Origin: Rossellomorea marisflavi
GTDB taxonomy: Bacteria > Bacillota > Bacilli > Bacillales > Bacillaceae_B
Assembly (NCBI GenBank): GCA_003667865.1
Contig: CP033051.1
Location: 2,129,501 to 2,193,500 of the forward strand
DNA: 64,000 nt
Direction: 5' to 3'
The position numbers and the translations under genes are program-made. Each line of letters opens with the position of its first letter. Positions within the stretch are counted from its first letter, which is position 1. Under the pieces are notes generated by a model that did not search any database, had not been told where the DNA came from, and saw nothing but the letters and a program-made list of their open reading frames with translations. This document shows, piece by piece, positions 1-8,237 of this stretch.

Positions 1-2
1 TT

Positions 3-332
3 ATGTTGAAAAATATTGATATAGATACGAAAGTGAAGTTCCTGCAAGGATTTGCGCATAAAATTAGAATTCAAATTCTTGAAAGTATTAAACAACAAGA
101 AAAAACAGTATCTGAAATTGTAAGTGAATTAGATGGAAATCAATCTAGTATTTCTCAACATATTTCATGTTTAAAAGGCTGTGGTTTGATTGTTGGAAGG
201 CAGGAAGGGAAGTATATCTTTTATAGCCTAAGTAATCAAAAAGTTCGAGATTTATTAACAATATTTGATGATGTACTTGAAGAAGTACAAGATGATGTAG
301 CTAACTGTCAGAATATTATCATCAAGGAGTGA
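3..332 (+). CDS. ArsR/SmtB-family metal sensor, CmtR-like
   Basis: A 109-residue winged-helix repressor of the ArsR/SmtB family, predicted to sense soft metals such as Cd(II) or Pb(II) and release the operator of the metal-efflux gene behind it. The recognition helix region (about residues 46-60) reads SSISQHISCLKGCGL. Cys56 and Cys60 there, plus a C-terminal Cys102, match the spacing of the three metal ligands of mycobacterial CmtR (Cys57, Cys61, Cys102), rather than the ELCVCD site of CadC/ArsR. The stop is five bases before the cadA start, so the two form an operon. Only two bases lie upstream of this ATG in the window, so the start, its ribosome site and the operator cannot be checked. 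Family assignment is firm; metal identity is inferred. Confidence 0.9.
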   Translation: MLKNIDIDTKVKFLQGFAHKIRIQILESIKQQEKTVSEIVSELDGNQSSISQHISCLKGCGLIVGRQEGKYIFYSLSNQKVRDLLTIFDDVLEEVQDDVANCQNIIIKE

Positions 333-337
333 GTCAA

Positions 338-2872
338 ATGGGAGAGCAATGTTGTAATTCAAACAAGGAAGAAGACAATCAGGCTGCTGATAGTAAAAGT
401 TGTTGCTCGCAAGTAACAAAAAAAAAGGAAACTACTAAAAGTTGTTCTAATCAAGAAGCTACCAGTGGAAACGCGCCCGGATGTAGTCGTGATCTGGGTG
501 CAGAGGAAACGAATTCCTGCTGCAGTATTCCAGCTGGAGATAACAAAATAAATGAATCTAATCCAGCCAAAACAAATGGGGAGAAATTTGAATATCGAAT
601 ATATGGAATGGATTGTCCATCATGTGCAACAACGATTGAAAAAGCACTACGTAAGTTAAAAAATATTGAAGATGCAGTAGTACATTATAATTCAGGGAAA
701 TTGCAAGTAATTGGCAGTGGTGCTATAGGCATAGAAACTGAAGTTGAAAAGCTAGGATTTAAGGTAGAACCCTTAAATCAGAATAAAAATGAAAGATTAT
801 ACGATGTTCAAGGGATGGACTGCAGTAGTTGTGCTAAAAGCATTGAAAATCATCTCAATATGAATCCAGCTGTTCAACGTGTTAGTGTGAATTTTTCAAC
901 AGGGAAAATGAAGGTAGAACATGAGAACAGTGTAGAAGATATTATTTCTGAGGTATCGAAGGTTGGTTTTAAGGCATCATTACTTTCAAAGAACAAGAGG
1001 TCTGAAGAAGGTAGAAGTAAAGAAGGTATTGGAACCATTATTACTTCAGGAATCTTGATTGCATTGGGGTTTGTTGGTTCTTTTACCGGAATTTCTCCAT
1101 ATGTGAGCACACTATTATATGCAATAGCAATGGTCATTAGTGGCTATAAACCAGTCAAGAGTGCCTATTATTCTATTAAAAGTCGTTCACTAGATATGAA
1201 TGTTCTTATGTCTGCTGCGGCCATTGGAGCTGCTTTTATTGGTGAATGGTTGGAAGGGGCAACCGTTGTATGGTTGTTTGCGCTCGGAACGACTCTTCAA
1301 AATATGTCGATAGAGAAAACGAGAAATTCTATTCGAAGCCTTATGAATCTTGCTCCAACAGAAGCATGGATTAAAGTGGGCTCTCAGTTAATCAAAAAGC
1401 CTGTTGAAGATGTATCAATTGGAGATTTATTAATTGTAAAACCAGGAGATAAAATTCCATTAGATGGTGAGATCATAACAGGTGAATCAAGCGTCAATCA
1501 AGCCCCTATTACTGGGGAATCGATCCCAGTAGATAAGCAGGTTGGAGATCCTGTTTATGCTGGAACAATCAATCAAAATGGTTCACTTGAAATTAAAGTG
1601 ACAAAGTTAGTTGAAGATACAACCATTGCGAAAATCATTCACTTAGTAGAAGAAGCGCAGGAGCAGAAAGCACCTACTCAAGCGTTTATTGATAAATTTG
1701 CAAATATCTATACACCGATTGTGTTTGTATTAGCATTAGTTGTTATGATTCTCCCACCTTTAGTTGGCTTCGGTACTTGGGGAGATTGGTTTTATAAAGG
1801 ACTTGAATTATTAGTTGTAGCTTGTCCGTGTGCACTTGTTATATCAACTCCAGTTGCCATTGTATCTGCAATCGGAAATGCTGCCAAAAATGGTGTACTA
1901 ATAAAGGGTGGTACATTTTTAGAAAAAGCTGGAGCAATCAATGCTATTGCTTTTGATAAAACAGGAACTTTGACTGAAGGGAAACCGAAAGTATCAGAAG
2001 TGAAAACCCTAAGTGCTACTGAAGACGAACTACTATCAATTGCTTACACTCTAGAGGATTATTCAACACATCCTATTGCACAAACCATTGTGGAGTATGC
2101 TATGGATAAGGGAATTCAATCAAAGCAGGGAGAATTATTTAAAAGCATTGTAGGAAAAGGCGTCCAAGCAACGATCAACGGAGAAATTTACTATGCTGGG
2201 AACGCAAGACTCTTTGATGAAGTGAATATTCCATTAGGCACTGCGAAAGCCATGGTAGAAGATATGCAACAGGCAGGTAAGACAGTTGTCATTGTTGGAA
2301 CAAAACGAAACATAATGGGAGTTATATCAGTTGCAGATACCATTCGAACTACAACTGTGAAGGCTTTAGATGGCTTGAAGCAAGTTGGGGTAAATGAAGT
2401 GGTGATGCTAACAGGCGATAATGAAGGTACAGCAAAAATGATTTCTAAAGAAGCAAGTGTAAGTCGATACTTTGCTGACCTATTACCAGAAGATAAAGTA
2501 GATGCCATTAAGAAACTACAAAAAGAAGGTCATAGTGTAGCAATGGTGGGAGACGGTATTAATGATGCTCCTGCACTCGCAACAGCAGATTTAGGTATTG
2601 CAATGGGAGGAGCTGGCACTGACACTGCAATGGAAACGGCTGATATTGTATTAATGGCAGATAATCTTGAAAAGCTGCCACATACGATTAAGTTAAGCAG
2701 AAAAGCACTAGCCATTATTAAACAAAACATCTGGTTCTCTCTAATCGTAAAATTTGTAGCATTGGCGTTAATTTTCCCAGGATGGTTAACACTGTGGTTA
2801 GCTGTTTTAAGTGATACCGGTGCTGCTATTATTGTTATCTTAAATGCTCTACGTCTCCTCAGAGTTAAATAA
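338..2872 (+). CDS. cadA: Cd/Zn/Pb-exporting P1B-type ATPase
   Basis: Membrane ATPase that exports divalent soft metals. The ATG at 338 is chosen because AAGGAG lies 8 bases upstream; an in-frame GTG at 329 overlaps that site. Residues 1-70 are an unusual soluble extension with eight cysteines, four pairs of which two or three are adjacent CC (5-6, 22-23, 61-62, plus C36 and C49). Two HMA domains follow, with GMDCPSC (CxxC at 93-96) and GMDCSSC (162-165). The transmembrane metal site is CPC at 496-498, the phosphorylated Asp540 is in DKTGT, and the hinge GDGINDAP and eight predicted membrane helices are present. Co-transcribed with the CmtR-like sensor. Length (845 aa) exceeds the usual CadA of about 710-730 because of the Cys-rich tail and second HMA. 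CPC fits Cd/Zn/Pb rather than Cu alone; the neighbour sensor favours Cd/Pb. Confidence 0.93.
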   Translation: MGEQCCNSNKEEDNQAADSKSCCSQVTKKKETTKSCSNQEATSGNAPGCSRDLGAEETNSCCSIPAGDNKINESNPAKTNGEKFEYRIYGMDCPSCATTIEKALRKLKNIEDAVVHYNSGKLQVIGSGAIGIETEVEKLGFKVEPLNQNKNERLYDVQGMDCSSCAKSIENHLNMNPAVQRVSVNFSTGKMKVEHENSVEDIISEVSKVGFKASLLSKNKRSEEGRSKEGIGTIITSGILIALGFVGSFTGISPYVSTLLYAIAMVISGYKPVKSAYYSIKSRSLDMNVLMSAAAIGAAFIGEWLEGATVVWLFALGTTLQNMSIEKTRNSIRSLMNLAPTEAWIKVGSQLIKKPVEDVSIGDLLIVKPGDKIPLDGEIITGESSVNQAPITGESIPVDKQVGDPVYAGTINQNGSLEIKVTKLVEDTTIAKIIHLVEEAQEQKAPTQAFIDKFANIYTPIVFVLALVVMILPPLVGFGTWGDWFYKGLELLVVACPCALVISTPVAIVSAIGNAAKNGVLIKGGTFLEKAGAINAIAFDKTGTLTEGKPKVSEVKTLSATEDELLSIAYTLEDYSTHPIAQTIVEYAMDKGIQSKQGELFKSIVGKGVQATINGEIYYAGNARLFDEVNIPLGTAKAMVEDMQQAGKTVVIVGTKRNIMGVISVADTIRTTTVKALDGLKQVGVNEVVMLTGDNEGTAKMISKEASVSRYFADLLPEDKVDAIKKLQKEGHSVAMVGDGINDAPALATADLGIAMGGAGTDTAMETADIVLMADNLEKLPHTIKLSRKALAIIKQNIWFSLIVKFVALALIFPGWLTLWLAVLSDTGAAIIVILNALRLLRVK

Positions 2873-2882
2873 ATATTCTTAA

Positions 2883-2915
2883 GTCGTTCAGTGTATTCAC
2901 TGGACGGCTTTTTTT
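2883..2915 (+). terminator. Rho-independent terminator after cadA
   Basis: Arms GTCGTTCAGTG and CACTGGACGGC pair (with G-U wobbles) around TATT and are followed by seven T. It closes the metal-resistance operon. Confidence 0.85.
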
Positions 2916-3024
2916 GAACAATGTCCTATGAGGTGTTTTGCTTTTTGGAATTAGTTTCTTTACTTAGGGAAGATTAAGTCAAAAGAGGACTGATACATCT
3001 ACTAGTAAAAAGGGGAATAATAGT

Positions 3025-3885
3025 ATGGTAAATCAAGATTTAAAAAAAGGAGAAATGGGAGCCTGGATTAGTATAGGAGCCTATATTTTTCTGTCTTCCA
3101 TTAAGCTAGTTGTTGGATATGTCGGAGAATCAAATGCATTAAGAGCCGATGGTTTAAATAACCTAACAGATGTTGTAGCGTCAATAGCTGTGCTTATTGG
3201 CTTGAAAATAGCTCAAAAGCCTGCAGACGAAAACCATAAATATGGACACTCGAAAGCAGAAACAATTGCATCTTTAGTTGCTGGAATTATCATACTTAGT
3301 GTAGGATTACAGGTTATTTATAGCTCATTTCAACTGTTTTTAAATCCTATCAATTCAAGGCCTGATTTGTATACAGCTTTTGTTGGTTTATTTAGTGCGA
3401 TTGTGATGTTCTTTGTTTATCGTTTTAATAAGAAACTTTCAAAAGAAGTCGGAAGTAAAGCCCTATATTCTGCTGCTCAAGACAACCGTTCTGATGCACT
3501 TGTAAGCATCGGGACAGTCATTGGGATAACTGGGGCCTATTTTGGTTTAGCATGGCTTGATCCCGCTACAGCTGCAATTGTAGGAGTGTTGATCTGCATT
3601 ACAGCATGGGGAATTCTAAAGGATGCTGTTCATGAGTTAACAGATGGATTTGAAGCGAATCAATTAAATGAAATTGAAAGCACAATTAGCACAACCCCGG
3701 GTGTAAAGTTCGTAAAAGAAATAAAAGCAAGATTAGCTGGAAATCAACCTTTAGTAGATGCCACCATCTTTGTGGATTCTTCTCTTTCAGTTAGTCAAAG
3801 CCATGAAATTACAGAAGACATTGAGAATCGATTGAGTCGCCAACACAATATTAAGTATGTACACATTCATATTGAACCGTATTAA
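3025..3885 (+). CDS. Cation diffusion facilitator, likely manganese/zinc exporter (MneP/YeaB type)
   Basis: A 286-residue CDF antiporter: six predicted membrane helices, then a cytoplasmic metal-binding domain from about residue 205 ending in HIHIEPY. The active site reads NNLTD in helix 2 (N-x3-D) and DNRSD in helix 5 (D-x3-D), with HKYGHSKAE after helix 3. Zinc-type members (YiiP, CzcD) carry D-x3-D/H-x3-D, whereas manganese-type members such as MntE have Asn or Asp in place of that His, so Mn(II) export is the better guess. AAGGGG precedes the ATG by 9 bases. It is separated from cadA by a terminator, so it is its own transcription unit, though the clustering suggests a metal-homeostasis region. 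Confidence 0.85.
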   Translation: MVNQDLKKGEMGAWISIGAYIFLSSIKLVVGYVGESNALRADGLNNLTDVVASIAVLIGLKIAQKPADENHKYGHSKAETIASLVAGIIILSVGLQVIYSSFQLFLNPINSRPDLYTAFVGLFSAIVMFFVYRFNKKLSKEVGSKALYSAAQDNRSDALVSIGTVIGITGAYFGLAWLDPATAAIVGVLICITAWGILKDAVHELTDGFEANQLNEIESTISTTPGVKFVKEIKARLAGNQPLVDATIFVDSSLSVSQSHEITEDIENRLSRQHNIKYVHIHIEPY

Positions 3886-4083
3886 TGTTTGATGAGTGTT
3901 AATTTTAGTATCTTGACTTGTCATATGAGGTAATGCTTTACTGAAAATATAAATCAAGGTATGTGAAATGGCTTATTTGTTAAAAAGCTAATGAATACAT
4001 TAAATCAAGTCCAACAGGGTTCATCAAACTCTGGTTGAAAGATAAGCGATTCTTCAAGGTGGATATCGCCCCCTTCTTGAACG

Positions 4084-4121
4084 AAAAAAAGCCCCCAACC
4101 GATTTTAAGGAAAGGGGCTTT
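4084..4121 (-). terminator. Terminator of the DoxX-family gene
   Basis: On the minus strand AAAGCCCC pairs with GGGGCTTT and is followed by a run of seven U (A at 4084-4090 on the plus strand). It lies directly behind the stop at 4127. Confidence 0.8.
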
Positions 4122-4126
4122 CCATA

Positions 4127-4654
4127 TTATACAGTAACTGGCTCTTGCTTTTCTGTTTCTTTCTTTTTCGGACCTTGTGTATTCATATATTTCTTAATCA
4201 TTGGCAATATCCAGCGGTCCAAACCATATCTACCAGCATTGTAACCTGCAATCAAGATGATGAATCCCATAAGGATATCTGTTGGGTTATGAGATACAGT
4301 TCCTGCTAGAATAAATGCAAAGTTCATCAGAACCCCAAAGAATGCTGCTGCAGTGGTAAAGCAACCTAATATTAAACCTAATCCTACTAAAAATTCACCC
4401 ATAGGAACCAAGAAATTGAATAATTCAACGTTTGGTAGTGCCACACCTTCTAGGAACGTTACATACCAGCCATATACGATACCATCCGGTCCAGCTACTG
4501 GATTTGCAATTGCACCATTTATAAATCCTGAAGCATCAAATCCACCAGTAAGTTTTCCCCATCCAGCAGTCATCCAAGCAAACCCTAGATAGAATCGTAA
4601 AGCCGTTAAAATATATGCACAAACCTTATTATTTCTTAAAAAATTTACAACCAT
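4127..4654 (-). CDS. DoxX-family membrane protein
   Basis: A 175-residue integral membrane protein of the DoxX family, which includes the small subunit of thiosulfate:quinone oxidoreductase and many uncharacterised redox-linked proteins. Seen: an N-terminal helix with RFYLGFAWMTAGWGKL, a loop, then three hydrophobic helices (about 80-150) with GEFLVGLGLILG and a short charged C-terminal tail. AGGAGG lies 8 bases before the ATG. The upstream region carries a TAAAAT -10 box with a Crp/Fnr-type palindrome centred about 41 bases before the predicted start of transcription, and a second palindrome just downstream of it, so redox control is likely. The substrate is unknown; only the family is claimed. 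Confidence 0.85.
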   Translation of the reverse strand: MVVNFLRNNKVCAYILTALRFYLGFAWMTAGWGKLTGGFDASGFINGAIANPVAGPDGIVYGWYVTFLEGVALPNVELFNFLVPMGEFLVGLGLILGCFTTAAAFFGVLMNFAFILAGTVSHNPTDILMGFIILIAGYNAGRYGLDRWILPMIKKYMNTQGPKKKETEKQEPVTV

Positions 4655-4691
4655 TATGGTTACCTCCTATTCCCGTATTGGGAAGTTATTT

Positions 4692-4711
4692 TATGTGAAT
4701 TACTTCACATA
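4692..4711. promoter_or_regulatory. Crp/Fnr-type palindrome 1
   Basis: TATGTGA-N6-TCACATA, a perfect match to TGTGA-N6-TCACA with extended arms. It sits about 40-55 bases upstream of the DoxX ATG, just downstream of the predicted transcription start, so it could act as a second or repressing site. Confidence 0.65.
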
Positions 4712-4724
4712 CTTTACACTTTTT

Positions 4725-4766
4725 ATTTTACTTGTTTTAAAGAAAGATGCAGTGATTTTCCTCACA
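4725..4766 (-). promoter_or_regulatory. DoxX promoter with Crp/Fnr-type box at about -41
   Basis: On the minus strand a TAAAAT -10 hexamer spans 4730-4725. The palindrome AGTGA-TTTTCC-TCACA (one mismatch to TGTGA-N6-TCACA) spans 4751-4766, centred close to -41 of the inferred start, which is the usual class II activator position. No good -35 hexamer is seen, as expected for an activator-dependent promoter. Position is inferred from sequence only. Confidence 0.55.
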
Positions 4767-4992
4767 CCCAACACTGGGGTTTTATTCATTTTTATTCGTG
4801 TGCTGTCTAAGTTAATCTTTAGGCTGTTACATTCAACTAATCAGATACTTACAGACCAAGAACAATATTATCAAGCGAAAACGATCGCCTGTAATATTCG
4901 TCCCATATAAAGAAGATATTTTTAGTCCGAATCCATTTTAAATGTTTTTCTGACAACATCTGGACAGATTTCCTGGGAAATTGTCAGTTAGG

Positions 4993-5035
4993 AGTGATTT
5001 TTGTCACATCACTTTTTTGGAGAACGTGATAAATT
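4993..5035 (+). promoter_or_regulatory. Chemoreceptor promoter with Crp/Fnr-type box at about -41
   Basis: AGTGA-TTTTTG-TCACA at 4993-5008, followed by a weak -10 (TAAATT at 5030-5035, or GATAAA at 5028). The palindrome would be centred near -41 of the inferred start at about 5042. This mirrors the arrangement on the divergent DoxX side. The rest of 4655-5152 holds no gene I can support. Confidence 0.5.
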
Positions 5036-5152
5036 TAACAGTAATATAGAACCATTTCTTATATGTGTAATCTAGCTAATAGGTTCTGAGAAGTGGAGAA
5101 AAGTCTAGAGAAAGGTTCTGTATATACTTTTACATCTTAGGAGTGAATCATC

Positions 5153-7267
5153 ATGAGTTTTACAAAACCTGCAGTAAAACTATTAAACCAGTTGACTTTC
5201 AAAAAGAAGTTTGTTCTCATTTTTATTATTGTATTTTTACCGATTGGTTTATTAAGTACGATGGCAACAATTAATTTACAACAGGATATTGCTTTTACTA
5301 AGAAAGAAGAAGAAGGATTAAGTTATTTACGAGAACTATATCCACTAATTCAGTTAACACAACAGCATCGTGGACTGTCAGTAGCTTATTTAAGTGGGGA
5401 CCAATCAGTGAAAGCAGAAGTTGAAGAAAAGCAAAAGGCTATTAACGAACAGCTTCAATCTATTACGTCACATATGGAGACAGCCAACAACGTGCTCTCT
5501 GAAAAGATGGTTCCTAGAAAAGTAGCGATTGAAGATGATTGGAAATCAATCCAATCTGGAGTTTTTTCATATGAAGTTAATGAATCTGTTTCAAAGCATA
5601 ATGCATTGGTTGCCAATCAACTTGCACTAGTTAGTTCAGTGGCTGACCATTCGAATTTAAGTCTTGATCCAAATGTAGAAAATAGTCATATTAACGATTT
5701 ATTAGTTCAGTATTTGCCGCAAATTACCGAGTACATGGGAACAGCAAGAGCTGTTGGATCAGGAGTAGCAGCAAAGAAAAGTATGACAGAGGACCAAAAA
5801 ATTCAACTTGTTTACCTGACAAAAATGCTTGAAAGCTATTTAGCAACAACAGAAGCAAAATATGATGTTATTTTTGAAGGAGATCCATCCTTAAAATCTG
5901 AGATCGGTCCAATTGCAGAAGAGTCGATTGAAAGAGCTAGAGGAATTGTATCTATTATTGAGGAAGACTTTCTTAATGCCAGTACAATTAGGATAAATGC
6001 ATCAGAGTATTTTGAGGAAGCAACAGCAACAATTAATAGTATTTTTACGCTTATTGAGGAGCAAGAAAAAGCTTTAGGAAACAATATTGATGAAAAAGTC
6101 ACTAGTCTACAAATGGAAAGAAATTTCACCTTAACTGTAGTAGCAATTATTTTAATCATTGTAATCTACTTATTTATCGCATTTGCTGTTTCCATTCGTG
6201 AGAATGTAGAAAAAATACAGAACGTTACCAATAAAATCGTCAACCGAGATCTTTCTCAAAATGTTGAAATTCACTCAAAGGATGAATTAAACGTCATTGG
6301 TCAGTCGATTAATCAGATACTTGTCGCATTTAAAGAGGTCGTTACGAATAGCCAGAATTTAGCACAAGAGGTGGCGTCCTCTTCTCAGGAGCTTGCAGCC
6401 ATTACAGAAGAATCCACTCAGGCAACGAGCCAGATTTCTATGGCAATTGAAGAAGTTGCATCTGTTGTGGAAGGACAACTAGGACAGGCTGAGTCAAATG
6501 TTCGTTCAACAGACGAGCTGAAAAAAGAGGTATATGCCATTTCTTCGATTACGGATGAGGTATCCAATTCATCAGCAAATTCATCGGCACAAGCCGAAAT
6601 TGGAGAAAAGGCGGTTCATCAAACCGTATCGCAGATGAACTTAATCAGTCAGGTTGTTCAGGATACATCCGAATTAATTAAGGTCTTAAGTGAACGCTCT
6701 GATGACATTGGAAACATTCTAAATGTTATTACAGGGATTTCGGAACAAACGAATTTACTAGCATTAAATGCTGCTATCGAAGCAGCAAGAGCTGGTGAGC
6801 ATGGAAAGGGATTTGCTGTTGTAGCAGATGAGGTTCGCAAACTAGCAGAAGAATCATCTCGTTCAGCAAAGCAAATTCAAACATTGATTACAGAAATCCA
6901 AAAGGATACAAAGAAATCAATGGTTGCAATGGAGAGTGTTACGAAGGAAACAACGGAAGGGCTAACCATTGCAAACGAGACAGGTCGTAGCTTCGCTGCC
7001 ATCTTTGAGGCTACAAAGCTAGTAGCCAATCAAATTAAAGAAGTGACCGCTTCATCTAGCAATATGCTGCAATCGATTGAAGAGCTGTCTAACTCTATTA
7101 CAGAAACTGCTGAAAAAGCAAAGACAACAGAAGCAAGTACCCAGACTGTTGCCGCTTCAACAGAAGAGCAACTCGCTTCTATGGAGGAGATTACAGCTTC
7201 AGCAACAGCATTAAGTGAGCGTGCTCAAAGTCTACAGGAAATGGTTGAACAGTATACGATTCGCTAA
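5153..7267 (+). CDS. Methyl-accepting chemotaxis protein with NIT-like sensor domain
   Basis: A 704-residue transducer that passes ligand signals to the CheA/CheW array. Order: membrane helix (about 20-40), a large all-helical extracellular domain (about 41-322), second helix (about 323-345), HAMP (about 346-400), and a methyl-accepting signalling domain whose hairpin tip [20 protein letters not shown] lies near residues 530-550. The sensor domain begins with [17 protein letters not shown], which resembles the ERG-x-S-x3-YL signature of NIT (nitrate/nitrite sensing) domains and related helical bundles; the ligand is therefore inferred. AGGAG lies 8-9 bases before the ATG. A Crp/Fnr-type box near -41 suggests induction by oxygen limitation or redox state. 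It is monocistronic, ending in a strong terminator. Confidence 0.9.
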   Translation: MSFTKPAVKLLNQLTFKKKFVLIFIIVFLPIGLLSTMATINLQQDIAFTKKEEEGLSYLRELYPLIQLTQQHRGLSVAYLSGDQSVKAEVEEKQKAINEQLQSITSHMETANNVLSEKMVPRKVAIEDDWKSIQSGVFSYEVNESVSKHNALVANQLALVSSVADHSNLSLDPNVENSHINDLLVQYLPQITEYMGTARAVGSGVAAKKSMTEDQKIQLVYLTKMLESYLATTEAKYDVIFEGDPSLKSEIGPIAEESIERARGIVSIIEEDFLNASTIRINASEYFEEATATINSIFTLIEEQEKALGNNIDEKVTSLQMERNFTLTVVAIILIIVIYLFIAFAVSIRENVEKIQNVTNKIVNRDLSQNVEIHSKDELNVIGQSINQILVAFKEVVTNSQNLAQEVASSSQELAAITEESTQATSQISMAIEEVASVVEGQLGQAESNVRSTDELKKEVYAISSITDEVSNSSANSSAQAEIGEKAVHQTVSQMNLISQVVQDTSELIKVLSERSDDIGNILNVITGISEQTNLLALNAAIEAARAGEHGKGFAVVADEVRKLAEESSRSAKQIQTLITEIQKDTKKSMVAMESVTKETTEGLTIANETGRSFAAIFEATKLVANQIKEVTASSSNMLQSIEELSNSITETAEKAKTTEASTQTVAASTEEQLASMEEITASATALSERAQSLQEMVEQYTIR

Positions 7268-7316
7268 AGTGTGAAATGGATTCAAGGAACAAATTGAAGT
7301 AGTTGAATAAAAGTAA

Positions 7317-7350
7317 AAGATACAGTCTCCTATTGACTGTATCTTTTTTT
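7317..7350 (+). terminator. Terminator of the chemoreceptor gene
   Basis: Perfect 11-bp stem AAGATACAGTC / GACTGTATCTT with a 7-base loop, followed by a T run. Confidence 0.9.
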
Positions 7351-7496
7351 ACATGGGTATTTAAAACTAAATGAAATTATGGAAAATATAATAAAATTAT
7401 CTATTATTTGTAAGAAAATTATATATAATAGGTTCTAGGAATAGTACATTCATATGCTTATACATTATCAGATTTAAAAATGGAGGAAAACATTTC

Positions 7497-7967
7497 ATGT
7501 CTAATGAAAATGAAATTCTTTTAGAAAAAGGGAAACAGAATGATTTAAAAGTAAAAGAAGAAAGAAAAGAAGGGGAACCGACTCCAGCGTTTAAAGGAGC
7601 TTCTTGGGCAGCATTAATCGTAGGGGTATCAGCTTACCTTATTGGATTGTTTAACGCGGATATGCAACTAAACGAAAAAGGATATTACTTTGCTGTTTTA
7701 GTATTCGGTCTCTACTCAGCAGTTTCGTTACAAAAAGCAGTCCGAGACAAAGACGAGGGTATTCCGGTAACTGGTATTTATTATGGTATTAGTTGGTTAG
7801 CAATTATTATCGCTATTTCATTAATGGCAATTGGCTTATATAATGCAGGAAGTATTGTATTAAGCGAAAAAGGATTTTATGCGATGTCATTTGTTCTTAG
7901 TATTTTTGCGGCCATAACGGTACAAAAGAATATAAGGGATACACAGAGGGCAAAAGATAGAGATTAA
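7497..7967 (+). CDS. YiaA/YiaB-family inner membrane protein
   Basis: A 156-residue protein with a charged N-terminal tail (1-33) and two copies of the YiaAB two-helix unit. Each copy runs ASWAAL/SWLAII, then [16 protein letters not shown] or [16 protein letters not shown], and ends in a K-x-x-RD motif (QKAVRD at about 78; QKNIRD at about 145). Four helices are predicted. Family members are linked to general stress in enterobacteria but have no known biochemical role. A GGAGG site precedes the ATG, and TATAAT with a weak -35 lies about 60-70 bases upstream. Monocistronic. Confidence 0.85.
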   Translation: MSNENEILLEKGKQNDLKVKEERKEGEPTPAFKGASWAALIVGVSAYLIGLFNADMQLNEKGYYFAVLVFGLYSAVSLQKAVRDKDEGIPVTGIYYGISWLAIIIAISLMAIGLYNAGSIVLSEKGFYAMSFVLSIFAAITVQKNIRDTQRAKDRD

Positions 7968-8166
7968 TTCACCTTTTTGGTAGGTAAAATAAGCTTAGAT
8001 TTATAAAAGAGGCATTATTCCAAAAGGAGTATTGTCTTTTTTTAAATACGGATTCTGCCATAGAAGAGTTTTCTGTACTTGATGAATTGTAACCATTGCT
8101 AGAGAATATGTTATTAAAAAAACTTGACAATGTGGAAGAGGGAAAGAAATATTGAATTCGCCTATA

Positions 8167-8216
8167 AATAAAAAAAGCCAAGTTTCTCTGTCAATAAGAG
8201 AAACTTGGCTTTTTTA
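8167..8216. terminator. Bidirectional terminator
   Basis: Perfect 14-bp stem AGCCAAGTTTCTCT / AGAGAAACTTGGCT with a 7-base loop, flanked by A and T runs on both sides. It serves the minus-strand Na/Pi gene and could stop plus-strand readthrough from the YiaAB gene. The stretch 7968-8166 holds no convincing gene. Confidence 0.9.
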
Positions 8217-8237
8217 TTATAAAAGTGGAAAGGGAAA

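Noticed and set aside
4656..4910. 84-codon open frame in the DoxX/chemoreceptor gap
   Set aside because: No ribosome site, low-complexity hydrophobic composition, and it overlaps the Crp/Fnr-type boxes.
7969..8181. 70-codon minus-strand frame behind the YiaAB gene
   Set aside because: Covers half of a bidirectional terminator and has no start signals.
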